From NCBI RefSeq assembly GCF_016863175.1, contig NZ_BOOJ01000037.1, forward strand, positions 62,001 through 126,000: a DNA stretch of 64,000 nt, in the 5' to 3' direction. Source of the stretch: Paraplanobispora siamensis. Lineage in GTDB: Bacteria > Actinomycetota > Actinomycetes > Streptosporangiales > Streptosporangiaceae. The number at the start of each line of letters is the position of its first letter. Within the stretch, counting starts at the first letter, position 1. The translations under genes and the position numbers were made by a program. The notes under the pieces are model-generated. The model was not told where the DNA came from. It did no database searches and was given only the letters and a program-made list of their open reading frames with translations. This document shows positions 41,086-49,392 of this stretch, piece by piece.

Positions 41086-41885
41086 CAGACTCCCACGTCG
41101 CGCCGATCGAAGGCGAGGACCGCGGTGATCAGCAGCACGACGGTCGCGCCGGCCAGCACGAGGTAGTCCCCCACGGGGAACCCCTGGTAGAGCGGCTTGC
41201 CGTCCAGGTAGTAGTGGAAGGGCGAGAGCCAGCGAAGCCAGGAGATCCAGTCCACGTTCCTGCCCATGGTCTCCACGATGTAGCCGCCGACCGCGACCAC
41301 GCCGACGACCGCCATCGCCGTCCCCTTACGCCCGGTGGCCGCGCCGACCGCCAGCGCCAGCACGCCGAAGAACAGCCCGAGCAGGAAGACCCCGGTGTGC
41401 GCGGCGAGGATCCGGTCGGCGGGGACGTCCATGTCGGAGACGATCGACAGCACCCAGACGAGCAGGAACGTGGCCGCCGCGACGGCGAGCAGGCCGAGTG
41501 CGAGGGCGACGAAGCGCTCGAAGACCAGCCGCCTGCGGTCGATCGGGAGCGTGACGGTCAGCTCCAGCGTGCCCGCCTCCTCCGGCTGGGCGATCGCCCG
41601 GTTGCCCAGGAGCATCGCGCACACCACGAACAGCATCGGCCCGAACAGCTGGTAGACCACGCTGCTCAGGTAGCCGGCCCCGGAGGTGAAGTCCTGCAGA
41701 CCGCCCAGCAGGTCGCGCAGCGCGCCCGGATACTTCTCCAGCGCCTGCTTGCCGTAGATGTCCTTGTTCTGGGAGATGTTCGGATAGATCGACAGGTAGA
41801 GCGTGAAGAACGCCCCGATGCCGATCGTCCAGCGGATCAGCGACCTGCGGTAGTCACGCAGGCTCTTGGACACCAGCGCGGGCAT
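41085..41885 (-). CDS. ABC-2 type exporter permease
   Basis: 266 residues with six membrane segments (first ~18-36 then ~80-100, ~125-150, ~165-185, ~190-210, ~240-260). N-terminal K-S-L-R-D-Y-R-R-S-L-I-R-W, cytoplasmic loop with E-E-A-G-T-L-E-L-T-V-T-L-P-I-D-R-R-R, typical of ABC-2 permeases partnered by a DrrA-like ATPase. Substrate unknown. Its start lies within the last 32 bp of the ATPase gene. Confidence 0.85.
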   Translation of the reverse strand: MPALVSKSLRDYRRSLIRWTIGIGAFFTLYLSIYPNISQNKDIYGKQALEKYPGALRDLLGGLQDFTSGAGYLSSVVYQLFGPMLFVVCAMLLGNRAIAQPEEAGTLELTVTLPIDRRRLVFERFVALALGLLAVAAATFLLVWVLSIVSDMDVPADRILAAHTGVFLLGLFFGVLALAVGAATGRKGTAMAVVGVVAVGGYIVETMGRNVDWISWLRWLSPFHYYLDGKPLYQGFPVGDYLVLAGATVVLLITAVLAFDRRDVGV

Positions 41886-42780
41886 GACGTCCCTCCTCCT
41901 CGCTCTCGCTGTAGTAGGTCAGGAAGATCTCTTCCAGGTCGGGTTCGGCGCTGACCAGGTGCACCACGGTGAACCGCGCCGCCGCCTTGATCAGCGCGTC
42001 CGGGCGGCCGTCGATCGTGCAGCGCACGCCGGCCCCCTCCACCCTCAGGTCCCGCACGCCGGGCAGGTCCTCGAAGGCCTCGCGCGGCACGGGCGCGTCG
42101 AAGTGGAGCTCCACCCGGCGCACCGCCTTCTCCCGCAGGGCCGCGATGTCCTCGACCGCGACCAGCCGGCCGCTCCGGACGATGCCGACCCGGTCGGAGA
42201 CGTGCTCCACCTCGGCCAGCACGTGGGAGGACATCAGCACGGTCCGCCCGCTGCTGCGCACCTCGCGGACCATGGCGAGGAACTCCTGCTGGACCAGCGG
42301 GTCCAGTCCGCTCGTCGGCTCGTCCAGGATCAGGAACTCCGGCTCGTGCATGAACGCCTGGATCAGCCCGACCTTCTGCTTGTTGCCCTTGGAGAGCTTG
42401 CCCATCGGCACCGACAGGTCGGCCTCCAGCCGCTCGGCGAGCGCCGTGATCCGCTCCCCGGGTACGCCGCCGCGGGCGCGTCCCAGGAAGCCGAGGTATT
42501 CGCTCGCCTTCTCCCGGCCCTCCAGGGCCAGCTCTCCGGGCAGGTAACCGATCCGGCCGCGCACGGCCGGATCGCGGGGGTCCATGCCCAGCACGCTCAT
42601 CCGGCCCCGGGTGGGGCGGATCACGTCGAGCAGGAGCCTGATGGTCGTCGTCTTGCCCGCGCCGTTCGGGCCCAGATACCCGAACACCTCTCCCGGCCGG
42701 ATCTCCAGATCGAGGTCCTCGAGCCCCCGGCGCTTACCGTAGAACTTGGTCAGTCCCTCGGTCTCCACTACCGCTGTCAT
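41854..42780 (-). CDS. ABC-2 type exporter ATPase (DrrA-like)
   Basis: 308 residues. Walker A G-P-N-G-A-G-K-T-T near 36-44, Q-loop Y-L-P-G-E, signature L-S-K-G-N-K-Q-K, Walker B F-L-I-L-D-E-P-T-S-G-L-D, H-loop M-S-S-H. The C-terminal accessory domain (~220-300) contains E-E-I-F-L. L-S-K-G-N-K rather than L-S-G-G-Q is common in this exporter group. First gene of the ATPase-permease-PucR operon. Confidence 0.9.
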   Translation of the reverse strand: MTAVVETEGLTKFYGKRRGLEDLDLEIRPGEVFGYLGPNGAGKTTTIRLLLDVIRPTRGRMSVLGMDPRDPAVRGRIGYLPGELALEGREKASEYLGFLGRARGGVPGERITALAERLEADLSVPMGKLSKGNKQKVGLIQAFMHEPEFLILDEPTSGLDPLVQQEFLAMVREVRSSGRTVLMSSHVLAEVEHVSDRVGIVRSGRLVAVEDIAALREKAVRRVELHFDAPVPREAFEDLPGVRDLRVEGAGVRCTIDGRPDALIKAAARFTVVHLVSAEPDLEEIFLTYYSESEEEGRHARAGVQEPA

Positions 42781-42913
42781 GCTCCCGATCGTGCCCCCGC
42801 ACCGATCACCGGGACCATGACCCGATCACAACACTTCCCCGCTTCTTCGTTTCCCGCTTCCGGAAACGACCCGGGATGACCGGAACAGCCGGGGTATCCG
42901 GGGCGTCCGGGAC

Positions 42914-43786
42914 TCAGTGGAGTTTGCGGCGCTCGATCCAGGCGACGATCGCCGCGGCGATCTCTTCGGGCCGGTCCTCCGGCGCGTGGTGGCCGGCCGG
43001 GCCGCAGTGCTCGATCTCCAGGGCGGCGATGTTCGCCGCGCACCAGGCGGCCATCTCCTCCCCGATGAGCAGGGTCGGCGCGGAGTCGAAGGTGAGCAGC
43101 AGCTTGGGGACGTCGTCGCTGCCCGCCAGCCACGCGCCGTAGCCCTCGATCCGGCGGGCCACGTCGGCGGGCTCCCCGTCGAGCGGCAACGATCGCGCCC
43201 ACTGCAGCAGGGGGCGGCGGCTGTCTCGGGTGGGGTACGGCGCCAGATAGGGGGCCATCTCCTGCGGGTTCAGCGCCGTCAGCACACCGCCGGTGAACGC
43301 GGTCTCCACCAGGAAGTTCCGGTCGAGCACCAGCGCCTCCCCCTCCGGTCCGCGGATCCTCTCACCCCGGGAGCGCGGCCCCTCGCCCAGTTCACTCCAG
43401 CTCATCGGCCGGACGAAGGTCTCCATGAAGGCCACGCCGCGAACCCGCCCGGGATGCCGGGCCGCCCAGTCGAAGGCCAGCGCCCCGCCCCAGTCGTGGC
43501 CGACCAGGATCACCTCCTCCAGGCCGAGCGCGTCGAACCAGGCGTCGAGATAGCGGGCGTGGTCGTCGAAGCGGTAGCCGAGGGCGGGCTTGCCCGAGCG
43601 GCCCATGCCGATCAGGTCGGGGGCCAGCACCCGGCCGGGCCCGCCGACGCGGGGCAGCACGTTCCGCCACAGGTACGAGGAGGCGGGGTTGCCGTGCAGG
43701 AAGACCACCGGAGTCCCGTGCTCCTGCCTGCTCCTCTCTATCTCCTCGTAGTACATCGTCGAATCGAGCACATCGATGGTCGGCAT
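42914..43786 (-). CDS. haloalkane dehalogenase (HLD-II type)
   Basis: 290-residue alpha/beta hydrolase. H-G-N-P-A-S-S-Y-L-W-R-N (~31-42) gives the halide-binding Asn33; D-L-I-G-M-G-R-S-G-K-P; G-H-D-W-G-G with nucleophile Asp98 and halide-stabilising Trp99; F-M-E-T-F with catalytic acid Glu122 in the HLD-II position; base His in G-P-A-G-H-H near 266. Converts haloalkanes to alcohols plus halide; physiological substrate unknown. A serine esterase would have Ser at 98, so the assignment is firm. Divergent from a MarR gene across an array of CTAACG sites. Confidence 0.92.
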   Translation of the reverse strand: MPTIDVLDSTMYYEEIERSRQEHGTPVVFLHGNPASSYLWRNVLPRVGGPGRVLAPDLIGMGRSGKPALGYRFDDHARYLDAWFDALGLEEVILVGHDWGGALAFDWAARHPGRVRGVAFMETFVRPMSWSELGEGPRSRGERIRGPEGEALVLDRNFLVETAFTGGVLTALNPQEMAPYLAPYPTRDSRRPLLQWARSLPLDGEPADVARRIEGYGAWLAGSDDVPKLLLTFDSAPTLLIGEEMAAWCAANIAALEIEHCGPAGHHAPEDRPEEIAAAIVAWIERRKLH

Positions 43787-43815
43787 CGGGTCGCCCGTCC
43801 AATCCGTTTGTCCAA

Positions 43816-43862
43816 CTAACGTTTGTGGCACTAACGAATCTAAATCGTTAGGACGGCTAACG
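43816..43862. promoter_or_regulatory. multi-half-site MarR operator
   Basis: CTAACGA (43831-43837) and TCGTTAG (43845-43851) form a perfect 7-bp inverted repeat. Two more CTAACG half-sites lie at 43816-43821 and 43857-43862. All fall in the 96-bp region between the dehalogenase and MarR starts. Confidence 0.75.
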
Positions 43863-43882
43863 CAAGGGATAAGATCGACGGC

Positions 43883-44386
43883 ATGGACGACAGTGCCACC
43901 GACATGCCGCACACCGGCGACGACCAGGCCACCCCCGCCCGGCTGCGGACCCTGCCGAGCAGACTGCTGGGAATGGCGGCGGCGCACGCCGAACGGCTGG
44001 TGAGCAGGAAGCTGGCCGAGGAGGACGCGCGCAGGTGGCACTACGCCGTGCTCGTCACACTCCGGGAGTCCGGCCCGGCCAGCCAGGCGACGCTGAGCCG
44101 CCGCACCGGCATCTACCGCAGCGACCTGGTCGCCGTGATCAACGAACTGGCCGACCGCGGCCTCATCGAGCGGGCACCCGACCCCGCCGACCGCCGCCGC
44201 AACGTCATCACCGTGACCCCCGAGGGCCGCAGCATGCTGACCCGGCTCGACGCCCTCCTGGACTCCCTCCACGAGGACCTGCTCGCCCCGCTGACCGGCC
44301 CCGAACGCGAGCAGCTGGTCGACCTCCTGACCCGCCTGGTCGACCACCACTCACACCAGGCACCCCCCGGTGACCGGCACGCCTGA
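43883..44386 (+). CDS. MarR-family regulator
   Basis: 167 residues; winged helix with Q-A-T-L-S-R-R-T-G-I-Y-R-S-D-L-V-A-V-I-N-E-L recognition region (~72-93) and D-P-A-D-R-R-R-N-V-I-T-V-T-P-E-G wing (~101-116), between helical dimerisation segments. Most likely autoregulated and controls the divergent haloalkane dehalogenase through the CTAACG array, which would make a haloalkane or its product the candidate effector. No cysteine that suggests redox sensing. Confidence 0.9.
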   Translation: MDDSATDMPHTGDDQATPARLRTLPSRLLGMAAAHAERLVSRKLAEEDARRWHYAVLVTLRESGPASQATLSRRTGIYRSDLVAVINELADRGLIERAPDPADRRRNVITVTPEGRSMLTRLDALLDSLHEDLLAPLTGPEREQLVDLLTRLVDHHSHQAPPGDRHA

Positions 44387-44394
44387 GGCGTGCC
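44376..44394. terminator. hairpin with the marR stop codon as its loop
   Basis: GGCACGCC-TGA-GGCGTGCC: 8-bp arms around a three-base loop that is the marR stop codon. Lies between marR and the convergent SHOCT gene and can serve both strands. Confidence 0.65.
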
Positions 44395-44415
44395 TCTCCC
44401 TGGTCGTGCCCGCTC

Positions 44416-44631
44416 CTACCAGTCCTGGGAGAGACCGGACATGCGGCGGAGGTATTCGTCCTCGTCGATCTCGCCTGCGGCGTAGCGACGCCGGAGGATC
44501 TCGCGGGGGTCGTCGGGCGCGGGCAGGGCGGAGGAGCGCCTCCTGGCGGTGTGGACCATGAGGGCGACGCCGAGCACCACCGCGGCGATCACGGCGATGA
44601 CGAAGAGGACCAGAACCATCCGGGTGATCAT
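44416..44631 (-). CDS. small SHOCT-domain membrane protein
   Basis: 71 residues: one transmembrane helix (~5-27, [16 protein letters not shown]), a basic stretch H-T-A-R-R-R, then a SHOCT domain [29 protein letters not shown] motifs are thought to mediate oligomerisation. ATG overlaps the cobQ TGA (ATGA), so it is translated with cobQ although no link to cobalamin is known. Confidence 0.85.
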   Translation of the reverse strand: MITRMVLVLFVIAVIAAVVLGVALMVHTARRRSSALPAPDDPREILRRRYAAGEIDEDEYLRRMSGLSQDW

Positions 44632-46187
44632 CGTTCACCGTCCATATCACCATTGTGCGAGAAATTCGGCGCTCCGGGGAGGGAACCGCCCGGCGGCAGC
44701 ATCGGAAGACCCCGCGGGGCTCCGCCGTCCAGGAGGCGGAGCAGGGCGTCGGTGTCCACGTGCTGCTCGATCAGGTCGCCGAGGGCGTCCAGGCGCTCCT
44801 CGCGCAGCGCGGCGAAGCCGGTCCCCGGCGCGGGGGTGAAGTCCCGGCCGGAGGCGGCGGCCACCTCGGTCAGGAAGGCCCGCCGGAAGTCGTCGTTCTC
44901 CAGGGCCCCGTGCCAGGTCGTCCCCCATACGGTGCCCGACCGGCAGCCGTCCAGGAAGGGAGTGCCTCCCTCGACGGTCACCACCCCGTGGTGGATCTCA
45001 TAAGCGGCCACGTGACAGCCGTACGCGCTGCCGGCCGGGCGGCCCAGCGTCTTCTCCCTGGCGAACTCCACCGTGGCGGGCAGCAGCCCGAGTCCTTCGA
45101 CCCGCCCGGCGCCCGACTCGACCTCGTCGTGGATGGTCCGGGCGAGCATCTGGTAGCCGCCGCAGATGCCCAGCACGACCCGGCCTGGCAGCGCGTCGGC
45201 CAGGCCGGTGGCGCGCAGCCAGGCCAGGTCCGAGACCGTGGCGCGGGAGCCGGGCAGGACCACCAGGTCGGCGTCGTCGAGCTCGGCCGGGGAGGTCACG
45301 AAACGCACGACCACGCCGGGCTCGGAGGCCAGGGCGTCGACGTCGGTGAAGTTGGAGATGCGCGGCAGCCGGACCACCGCCACCCTCAGGGTCTGCCTGC
45401 CGTACGGCGTGCGCGCGGCGGACGCGGGCCGGTTGTCGAGGGCCAGGGAGTCCTCGACGTCGAGCCAGATGCCCTCCAGCCAGGGCAGCACGCCGTACAC
45501 CTCGCGACCGCTCAGCTTCCTGATCATGTCGAGGCCGGGTTCGAGGAGCTCGCGCGCGCCCCGGAACTTGTTGATCACGAACCCGGCGATGAGCGCCTGG
45601 TCGGCCGGCTCCAGCAGGGCCACCGTCCCGTACAGCGAGGCGAAGACCCCGCCCCGGTCGATGTCGCCGACCACGATGACCGGCAGGTCTGCCGCCCGGG
45701 CCAGGCCCATGTTCGCGATGTCGCCCCGGCGCAGGTTGATCTCCGCCGGGCTGCCCGCGCCCTCGCAGACCACCACGTCGTAGCGGGACCGCAGCCGCTC
45801 CAGCGCCTCGACGGCGATGTCCCGGAGGCGGTCCTTGACCTGCCAGTACTCCATCGCGTCGACGTCGGCCAGCGGCCTTCCCATGACCACCACCTGGCTG
45901 CGCCGGTCGCTGCCCGGCTTGAGCAGGATGGGGTTCATGTCGGCGCTGGGCTCCAGCCAGCACGCGGCGGCCTGCATCGCCTGGGCCCGGCCGATCTCGG
46001 CGCCGTCGGCGGTGACGAAGGAGTTCAGCGACATGTTCTGCGCCTTGTACGGCGCGACCTTCACGCCCTGGCGGGCCAGCCACCGGCAGATGCCGGCGGT
46101 GACGATGCTCTTGCCCGCGTCGGAGGTGGTCCCGGCGACAAGGAGAGAACCGGTCACCCCCGCCGCGCCGCCCGTTGTGCCTGCCAT
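44628..46187 (-). CDS. cobQ: cobyric acid synthase
   Basis: 519 residues. CobQ amidates four side chains of adenosylcobyrinic acid a,c-diamide using glutamine and ATP. N-terminal P-loop-like G-T-T-S-D-A-G-K-S (~19-27), [10 protein letters not shown] (~48-57), [11 protein letters not shown]-terminal class I-like glutaminase domain with nucleophile Cys in G-I-C-G-G-Y-Q-M-L near 345, and Y-E-I-H-H with the catalytic His. About 30 extra C-terminal residues are Pro/Gly-rich. Stop overlaps the SHOCT gene. Second cobalamin block of the window. Confidence 0.95.
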   Translation of the reverse strand: MAGTTGGAAGVTGSLLVAGTTSDAGKSIVTAGICRWLARQGVKVAPYKAQNMSLNSFVTADGAEIGRAQAMQAAACWLEPSADMNPILLKPGSDRRSQVVVMGRPLADVDAMEYWQVKDRLRDIAVEALERLRSRYDVVVCEGAGSPAEINLRRGDIANMGLARAADLPVIVVGDIDRGGVFASLYGTVALLEPADQALIAGFVINKFRGARELLEPGLDMIRKLSGREVYGVLPWLEGIWLDVEDSLALDNRPASAARTPYGRQTLRVAVVRLPRISNFTDVDALASEPGVVVRFVTSPAELDDADLVVLPGSRATVSDLAWLRATGLADALPGRVVLGICGGYQMLARTIHDEVESGAGRVEGLGLLPATVEFAREKTLGRPAGSAYGCHVAAYEIHHGVVTVEGGTPFLDGCRSGTVWGTTWHGALENDDFRRAFLTEVAAASGRDFTPAPGTGFAALREERLDALGDLIEQHVDTDALLRLLDGGAPRGLPMLPPGGSLPGAPNFSHNGDMDGER

Positions 46188-46316
46188 GACCGCCTTCCCC
46201 GCCGATGCCGGGCCCGTACGCCACGGGGGTTCCCGGGCGTCGCGGCACCGCCGTCGGTCCGCACCGCGCGAAGGTCGGCCTCGCAGGGCGGAGGTCGGCT
46301 TCGCGGAGCGGAGGGA

Positions 46317-47261
46317 TCACCCGCGGAGCGCGGCGAGGACGGCGAGTCCCGCAGCGGCGAACCCTACCGCGCGCGCCAGCCGTACCGAACGCCGGATGTC
46401 CCTCGCCGACGGTTTCGGCCCGTCGCCCAGCTCCGGCCGGTGCTCCACCCGGTTGCCGTAGACGTTCGTCCCGCCGAGGGTGACATCCAGCGCCCCGGCG
46501 AAGGCCGCCTCGCACCGGCCCGCGTTGGGGCTGGGGTGACGGTGGCCATCCCGGAGGAGTACGGCCGCCGCCCGCCGTACCGAGCCCCCGGCGACCGGGG
46601 CGGCCAGGACCGCCAGCACCCCGGTGAGCCGGGCCGGGACGGCGTTGGCGACGTCGTCGAGCCGCGCCGCGGCCCAGCCGAAGCGCTCGTAGCGGGCGTT
46701 GCGGTGGCCGATCATGGCGTCCAGCGTGTTGACCGCCCGGTAGGCCAGCAGCCCCGGCACCCCGGCGACCGCGCCCCACAGCAGCGGCGCCACCACGGCG
46801 TCGGAGGTGTTCTCGGCGATCGACTCGACCGTCGCCCTGGCCAGCTCCGGCTCGTGCAGGTTCGAGGGGTCCCGGCCGCACAGGTGCGACAGCCGCCCGC
46901 GCGCCCCGGCCAGGTCGCCGTCCTCCAGGAAGGCCGCCATGGCCGCGCCCTCGCGCCCGAGCGTCGTCCCGCCGAGCACCGCCCAGGTCGCCACGGCGCT
47001 CACCGCGCCCCGGGCCAGCGGATCGCGCACCCGGCCGGCGGCCGCGCCGAGCAGCGCCACGGACCCGACGCAGACGGCGACGTGGACGACCCCGTCGGCC
47101 CGGGCGTCGCCGTACAGCCGCCTCTCCAGCGCGGCGGCGGCCCGGCCGAACAGCGCGACCGGATGTCCGCGTCGCGGGTCGGCGAGTACCGCGTCGAGGA
47201 CGACCCCGGCGAGCATCCCGAGGGCATGGGCCCCGGCGGAGGTCTTCGCCGCTCGTGACAC
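46317..47261 (-). CDS. cobD: adenosylcobinamide-phosphate synthase CobD/CbiB
   Basis: 314-residue membrane protein. CobD joins the aminopropanol arm to adenosylcobyric acid. Motifs: D-A-V-L-A-D-P-R-R-G-H-P-V-A-L-F-G near the N-terminus, R-D-P-S-N-L, S-I-A-E-N-T-S-D-A-V-V-A-P-L (~150-163), Y-R-A-V-N-T-L-D-A-M-I-G, S-P-N-A-G-R-C-E-A-A-F-A-G. Four or five membrane segments. GTG 47261 is chosen for its GGAG site and because it gives normal family length; ATG 47324 would overlap the phosphotransferase gene by 17 bp. The stop is 129 bp upstream of cobQ. Confidence 0.9.
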   Translation of the reverse strand: MSRAAKTSAGAHALGMLAGVVLDAVLADPRRGHPVALFGRAAAALERRLYGDARADGVVHVAVCVGSVALLGAAAGRVRDPLARGAVSAVATWAVLGGTTLGREGAAMAAFLEDGDLAGARGRLSHLCGRDPSNLHEPELARATVESIAENTSDAVVAPLLWGAVAGVPGLLAYRAVNTLDAMIGHRNARYERFGWAAARLDDVANAVPARLTGVLAVLAAPVAGGSVRRAAAVLLRDGHRHPSPNAGRCEAAFAGALDVTLGGTNVYGNRVEHRPELGDGPKPSARDIRRSVRLARAVGFAAAGLAVLAALRG

Positions 47262-47307
47262 GTCTGTGAGGCTCCACGCTCCAAAGGCCCGCGCCGGGGC
47301 ACCGCCG

Positions 47308-48105
47308 TCAGACGAGATGGGCATGGAGCTCGTCCTGGTGGGCGTCGAGCCAGGCCCCGGCCCGGCGGATGCGGCTGCCGGCCCCCTCGGCCCACATGCG
47401 GGCCCAGCCGCCGCCGGAGGCCGCCCTGGCGCGCATGGCGATGTAGGAACGGCTGAATCGCAGGCGGGCCAGGTCGAGCAGGCGACGGCGGTCACGGGGC
47501 GCCAGGCCGTACGCGTCACAGAACAGGCGCAGGCGCGGACCCGCCTCCAGCTCGCGCTGGAGCGGGTCGAGGTCCACCGGATCGGCGAGGGGCGCCCAGT
47601 GGCGCAGGGTGGTCACGATGTCGAACAGCCGGGTCGTCGGCCGGGCCAGGTCGAAGTCGATCAGGCCGTACGGCAGGCCGTCACGGAAGATCACGTTGTC
47701 GAGGTTGACGTCGCAGTGACCCACCAGCTCGGGGGCCTGGTCGTCGTTGGAGCCGTTCTCCCAGATCGCCTGCCGGGGCGGCCGGAAGGAGACGGCGGCG
47801 TCGTGGAAGCGCCGCAGCAGCCCGGCGAGGGCGGTCAGGGCCTCGTCGGTCACCGCGTACGGCGGAAGCGGCCGGGCGCCCGACTCGCCCTCGAGATAGG
47901 TCAGGATCTCGCGGCCCTGCTCGTCGAACCCCACCACCCGGGGAGCCCCGTCGAACCCCGCCGCCTCCAGATGGCGCAGCAGCGCGTGCACGGACGGCGT
48001 GGACGGCCGGGTGGGCCTGCGGACGGTGTCACCGACCCGCACCACCCCATCCGTCACGTCACCCCCTGTCAGGGGGATCTCCTCGTGAACCGTGGTGACG
48101 AACAT
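47308..48105 (-). CDS. aminoglycoside phosphotransferase-family kinase
   Basis: 265 residues, APH fold. G-H-C-D-V-N-L-D-N-V-I-F (~150-161) is the catalytic loop with Asp, and G-L-I-D-F-D-L-A-R-P (~168-177) the metal-binding DFG equivalent. L-L-R-R-F-H-D precedes it. Phosphorylates a small hydroxylated substrate; resistance function is possible but not indicated by context. ATG 48105 has only a weak ribosome site. It precedes cobD on the same strand with a 46-bp gap. Confidence 0.83.
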   Translation of the reverse strand: MFVTTVHEEIPLTGGDVTDGVVRVGDTVRRPTRPSTPSVHALLRHLEAAGFDGAPRVVGFDEQGREILTYLEGESGARPLPPYAVTDEALTALAGLLRRFHDAAVSFRPPRQAIWENGSNDDQAPELVGHCDVNLDNVIFRDGLPYGLIDFDLARPTTRLFDIVTTLRHWAPLADPVDLDPLQRELEAGPRLRLFCDAYGLAPRDRRRLLDLARLRFSRSYIAMRARAASGGGWARMWAEGAGSRIRRAGAWLDAHQDELHAHLV

Positions 48106-48246
48106 GCCAATTGAGCCTAGACCGACCGGCCTCGTGACTGTGACCGTTTGCAGCAGACCGTTATGCCCTTTATGTGAATTCATGGCTCACGCGTACGTAC
48201 GGCAGGAGCGCCGGGGAGGGCTGAGGGCGGGAACGGCGGCGACCCC

Positions 48247-48274
48247 GGTGACCCCGTATCGGTGACCCCGTATC
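48247..48274. repeat. 14-bp tandem duplication
   Basis: GGTGACCCCGTATC twice in direct succession, preceded by a partial third copy. Located in the 262-bp region between the phosphotransferase start and the PadR stop; I see no other gene or structure there. Confidence 0.8.
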
Positions 48275-48367
48275 GTGGAACCGCCTTGTAGCGAGGCCGG
48301 GTTTCGCCTCCGCGCGAGACCGTCAGGTCCCCGGCGCGGTGTTGCCGCACCCGCCGGGGACCGCCTG

Positions 48368-49060
48368 TCAGGTGGCCGGCGCCTCAGGGTCGTCGCCACC
48401 CGTGGAACCGGCGGAGTTCGCCGCGCCGTAACCGGCCGCCTCCAGACCTGGTGGCTCAAGACCGGCGGAGCACCGTTCGTGCCAGATCCGCCAGTAGTCC
48501 AGGCCCTCGAACGCGCCCTCCCGAAGCTCGTCGACCAGCCCCCTCACCCAGTCGAGCTCGGCCCGGCGGAGCATCCTCTTGTACTCCCACTCGATGAGGA
48601 GCAACCGGGGCAGCCCCTGCTTCGCCGTGACCTCCCAGAGCGCCTCATCCATGTGCAGCTGCTGCTCCAGCCGGAGCACGCGTTCCTCCAGCAGACGCAC
48701 CGCCTCCTCTGGCAGCAGCACCGGCAGCAACGACAACCCGGCCTCGAAGGAGGTGTACTCCCTGGCCGGAGTGCTGACCAGCTCACTGAGCCAGTCGAAC
48801 AGCTCCAGCCTCCCCGGCTCGGTGAGCTCGTAGACCGTCCGCTCCGGCCGCCTGCCCTCCCGGAGCACCCCCACCGCCTCGATCAGCCCGTGCTTCGTCA
48901 ACCCGTCCACGACCGAGTACAGCGAGCCGTAGTTGAGCTTGATGCTCTCCTCCTTGCGCCGGGCACGCATGGTCGAGGCCATCTCATACGGATGCATCGG
49001 CCGCTCGAACAGCAACGCCAGCACCGCCAACGCCAGCGGATTCCCACGCCTGCGCGCCAC
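48368..49060 (-). CDS. PadR-family regulator
   Basis: 230 residues. N-terminal winged helix (~1-85): L-A-L-A-V-L-A-L-L-F-E-R-P-M-H-P-Y-E-M-A and Y-G-S-L-Y-S-V-V-D-G-L-T-K-H-G-L-I-E, then E-R-T-V-Y-E-L-T-E-P-G. A longer C-terminal helical domain (~90-195) with coiled-coil character handles dimerisation and ligand sensing, followed by a disordered tail. GTG start after GGAGGT. PadR proteins often repress efflux pumps; no pump is adjacent, so its target is unknown. Confidence 0.88.
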   Translation of the reverse strand: MARRRGNPLALAVLALLFERPMHPYEMASTMRARRKEESIKLNYGSLYSVVDGLTKHGLIEAVGVLREGRRPERTVYELTEPGRLELFDWLSELVSTPAREYTSFEAGLSLLPVLLPEEAVRLLEERVLRLEQQLHMDEALWEVTAKQGLPRLLLIEWEYKRMLRRAELDWVRGLVDELREGAFEGLDYWRIWHERCSAGLEPPGLEAAGYGAANSAGSTGGDDPEAPAT

Positions 49061-49089
49061 ACGCCACCTCCAGCGATCACCCGTCCCCG

Positions 49090-49119
49090 AGTATTCGCCG
49101 TCATCACGACCTATCGCAA
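49090..49119 (-). promoter_or_regulatory. candidate promoter for the PadR gene
   Basis: Reading leftward, TTGCGA (49119-49114), an 18-bp spacer and AATACT (49095-49090) resemble -35/-10 elements about 30-60 bp upstream of the GTG start. Confidence 0.35.
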
Positions 49120-49251
49120 TCCTCCCCCGAGACCCCCTACCGCCGAACCGCCCTCACCCGACCCTCGCAAACCCCCCGAACAGTGATCCTCCCGACCCAG
49201 AAGGAGAACCCATGCATGAGCACTCCCCGGATCATGCACAATTAGGCAAGA

Positions 49252-49325
49252 GCGCCCTTAGCTCAGCTGGATAGAGCACCGGACTTCTAATCCGACGGTC
49301 GCAGGTTCGAATCCTGCAGGGCGCG
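49252..49325 (+). tRNA. tRNA-Arg (anticodon TCT)
   Basis: 74-nt cloverleaf. Acceptor arms GCGCCCT (49252-49258) and AGGGCGC (49318-49324) pair over seven bases, discriminator G at 49325, no encoded CCA. D arm GCTCAGCTGGATAGAGC, anticodon loop CTTCTAA with TCT at 49286-49288, T arm with GGTTCGAATCC. The base of the anticodon stem has one C-A mismatch. Reads AGA/AGG codons, rare in this genome. Many integrative elements use tRNA-Arg 3' ends; no second copy of the 3' end is present in the window. Confidence 0.97.
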
Positions 49326-49331
49326 CCGCCG

Positions 49332-49367
49332 AGACCAGGTCATTTGCTCTGTGACCTGGTCTTTTTT
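49332..49367 (+). terminator. rho-independent terminator of tRNA-Arg
   Basis: AGACCAGGTCA (49332-49342) and TGACCTGGTCT (49352-49362), 11-bp perfect stem with a 9-nt loop followed by five T residues: a classical intrinsic terminator, uncommon in such a GC-rich genome. Confidence 0.95.
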
Positions 49368-49392
49368 CATGCCACCGTTCCATCCCTCCCGT

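Noticed and set aside
47308-48105. Aminoglycoside resistance gene
   Set aside because: APH fold is clear but no resistance context; the family includes many metabolic kinases.
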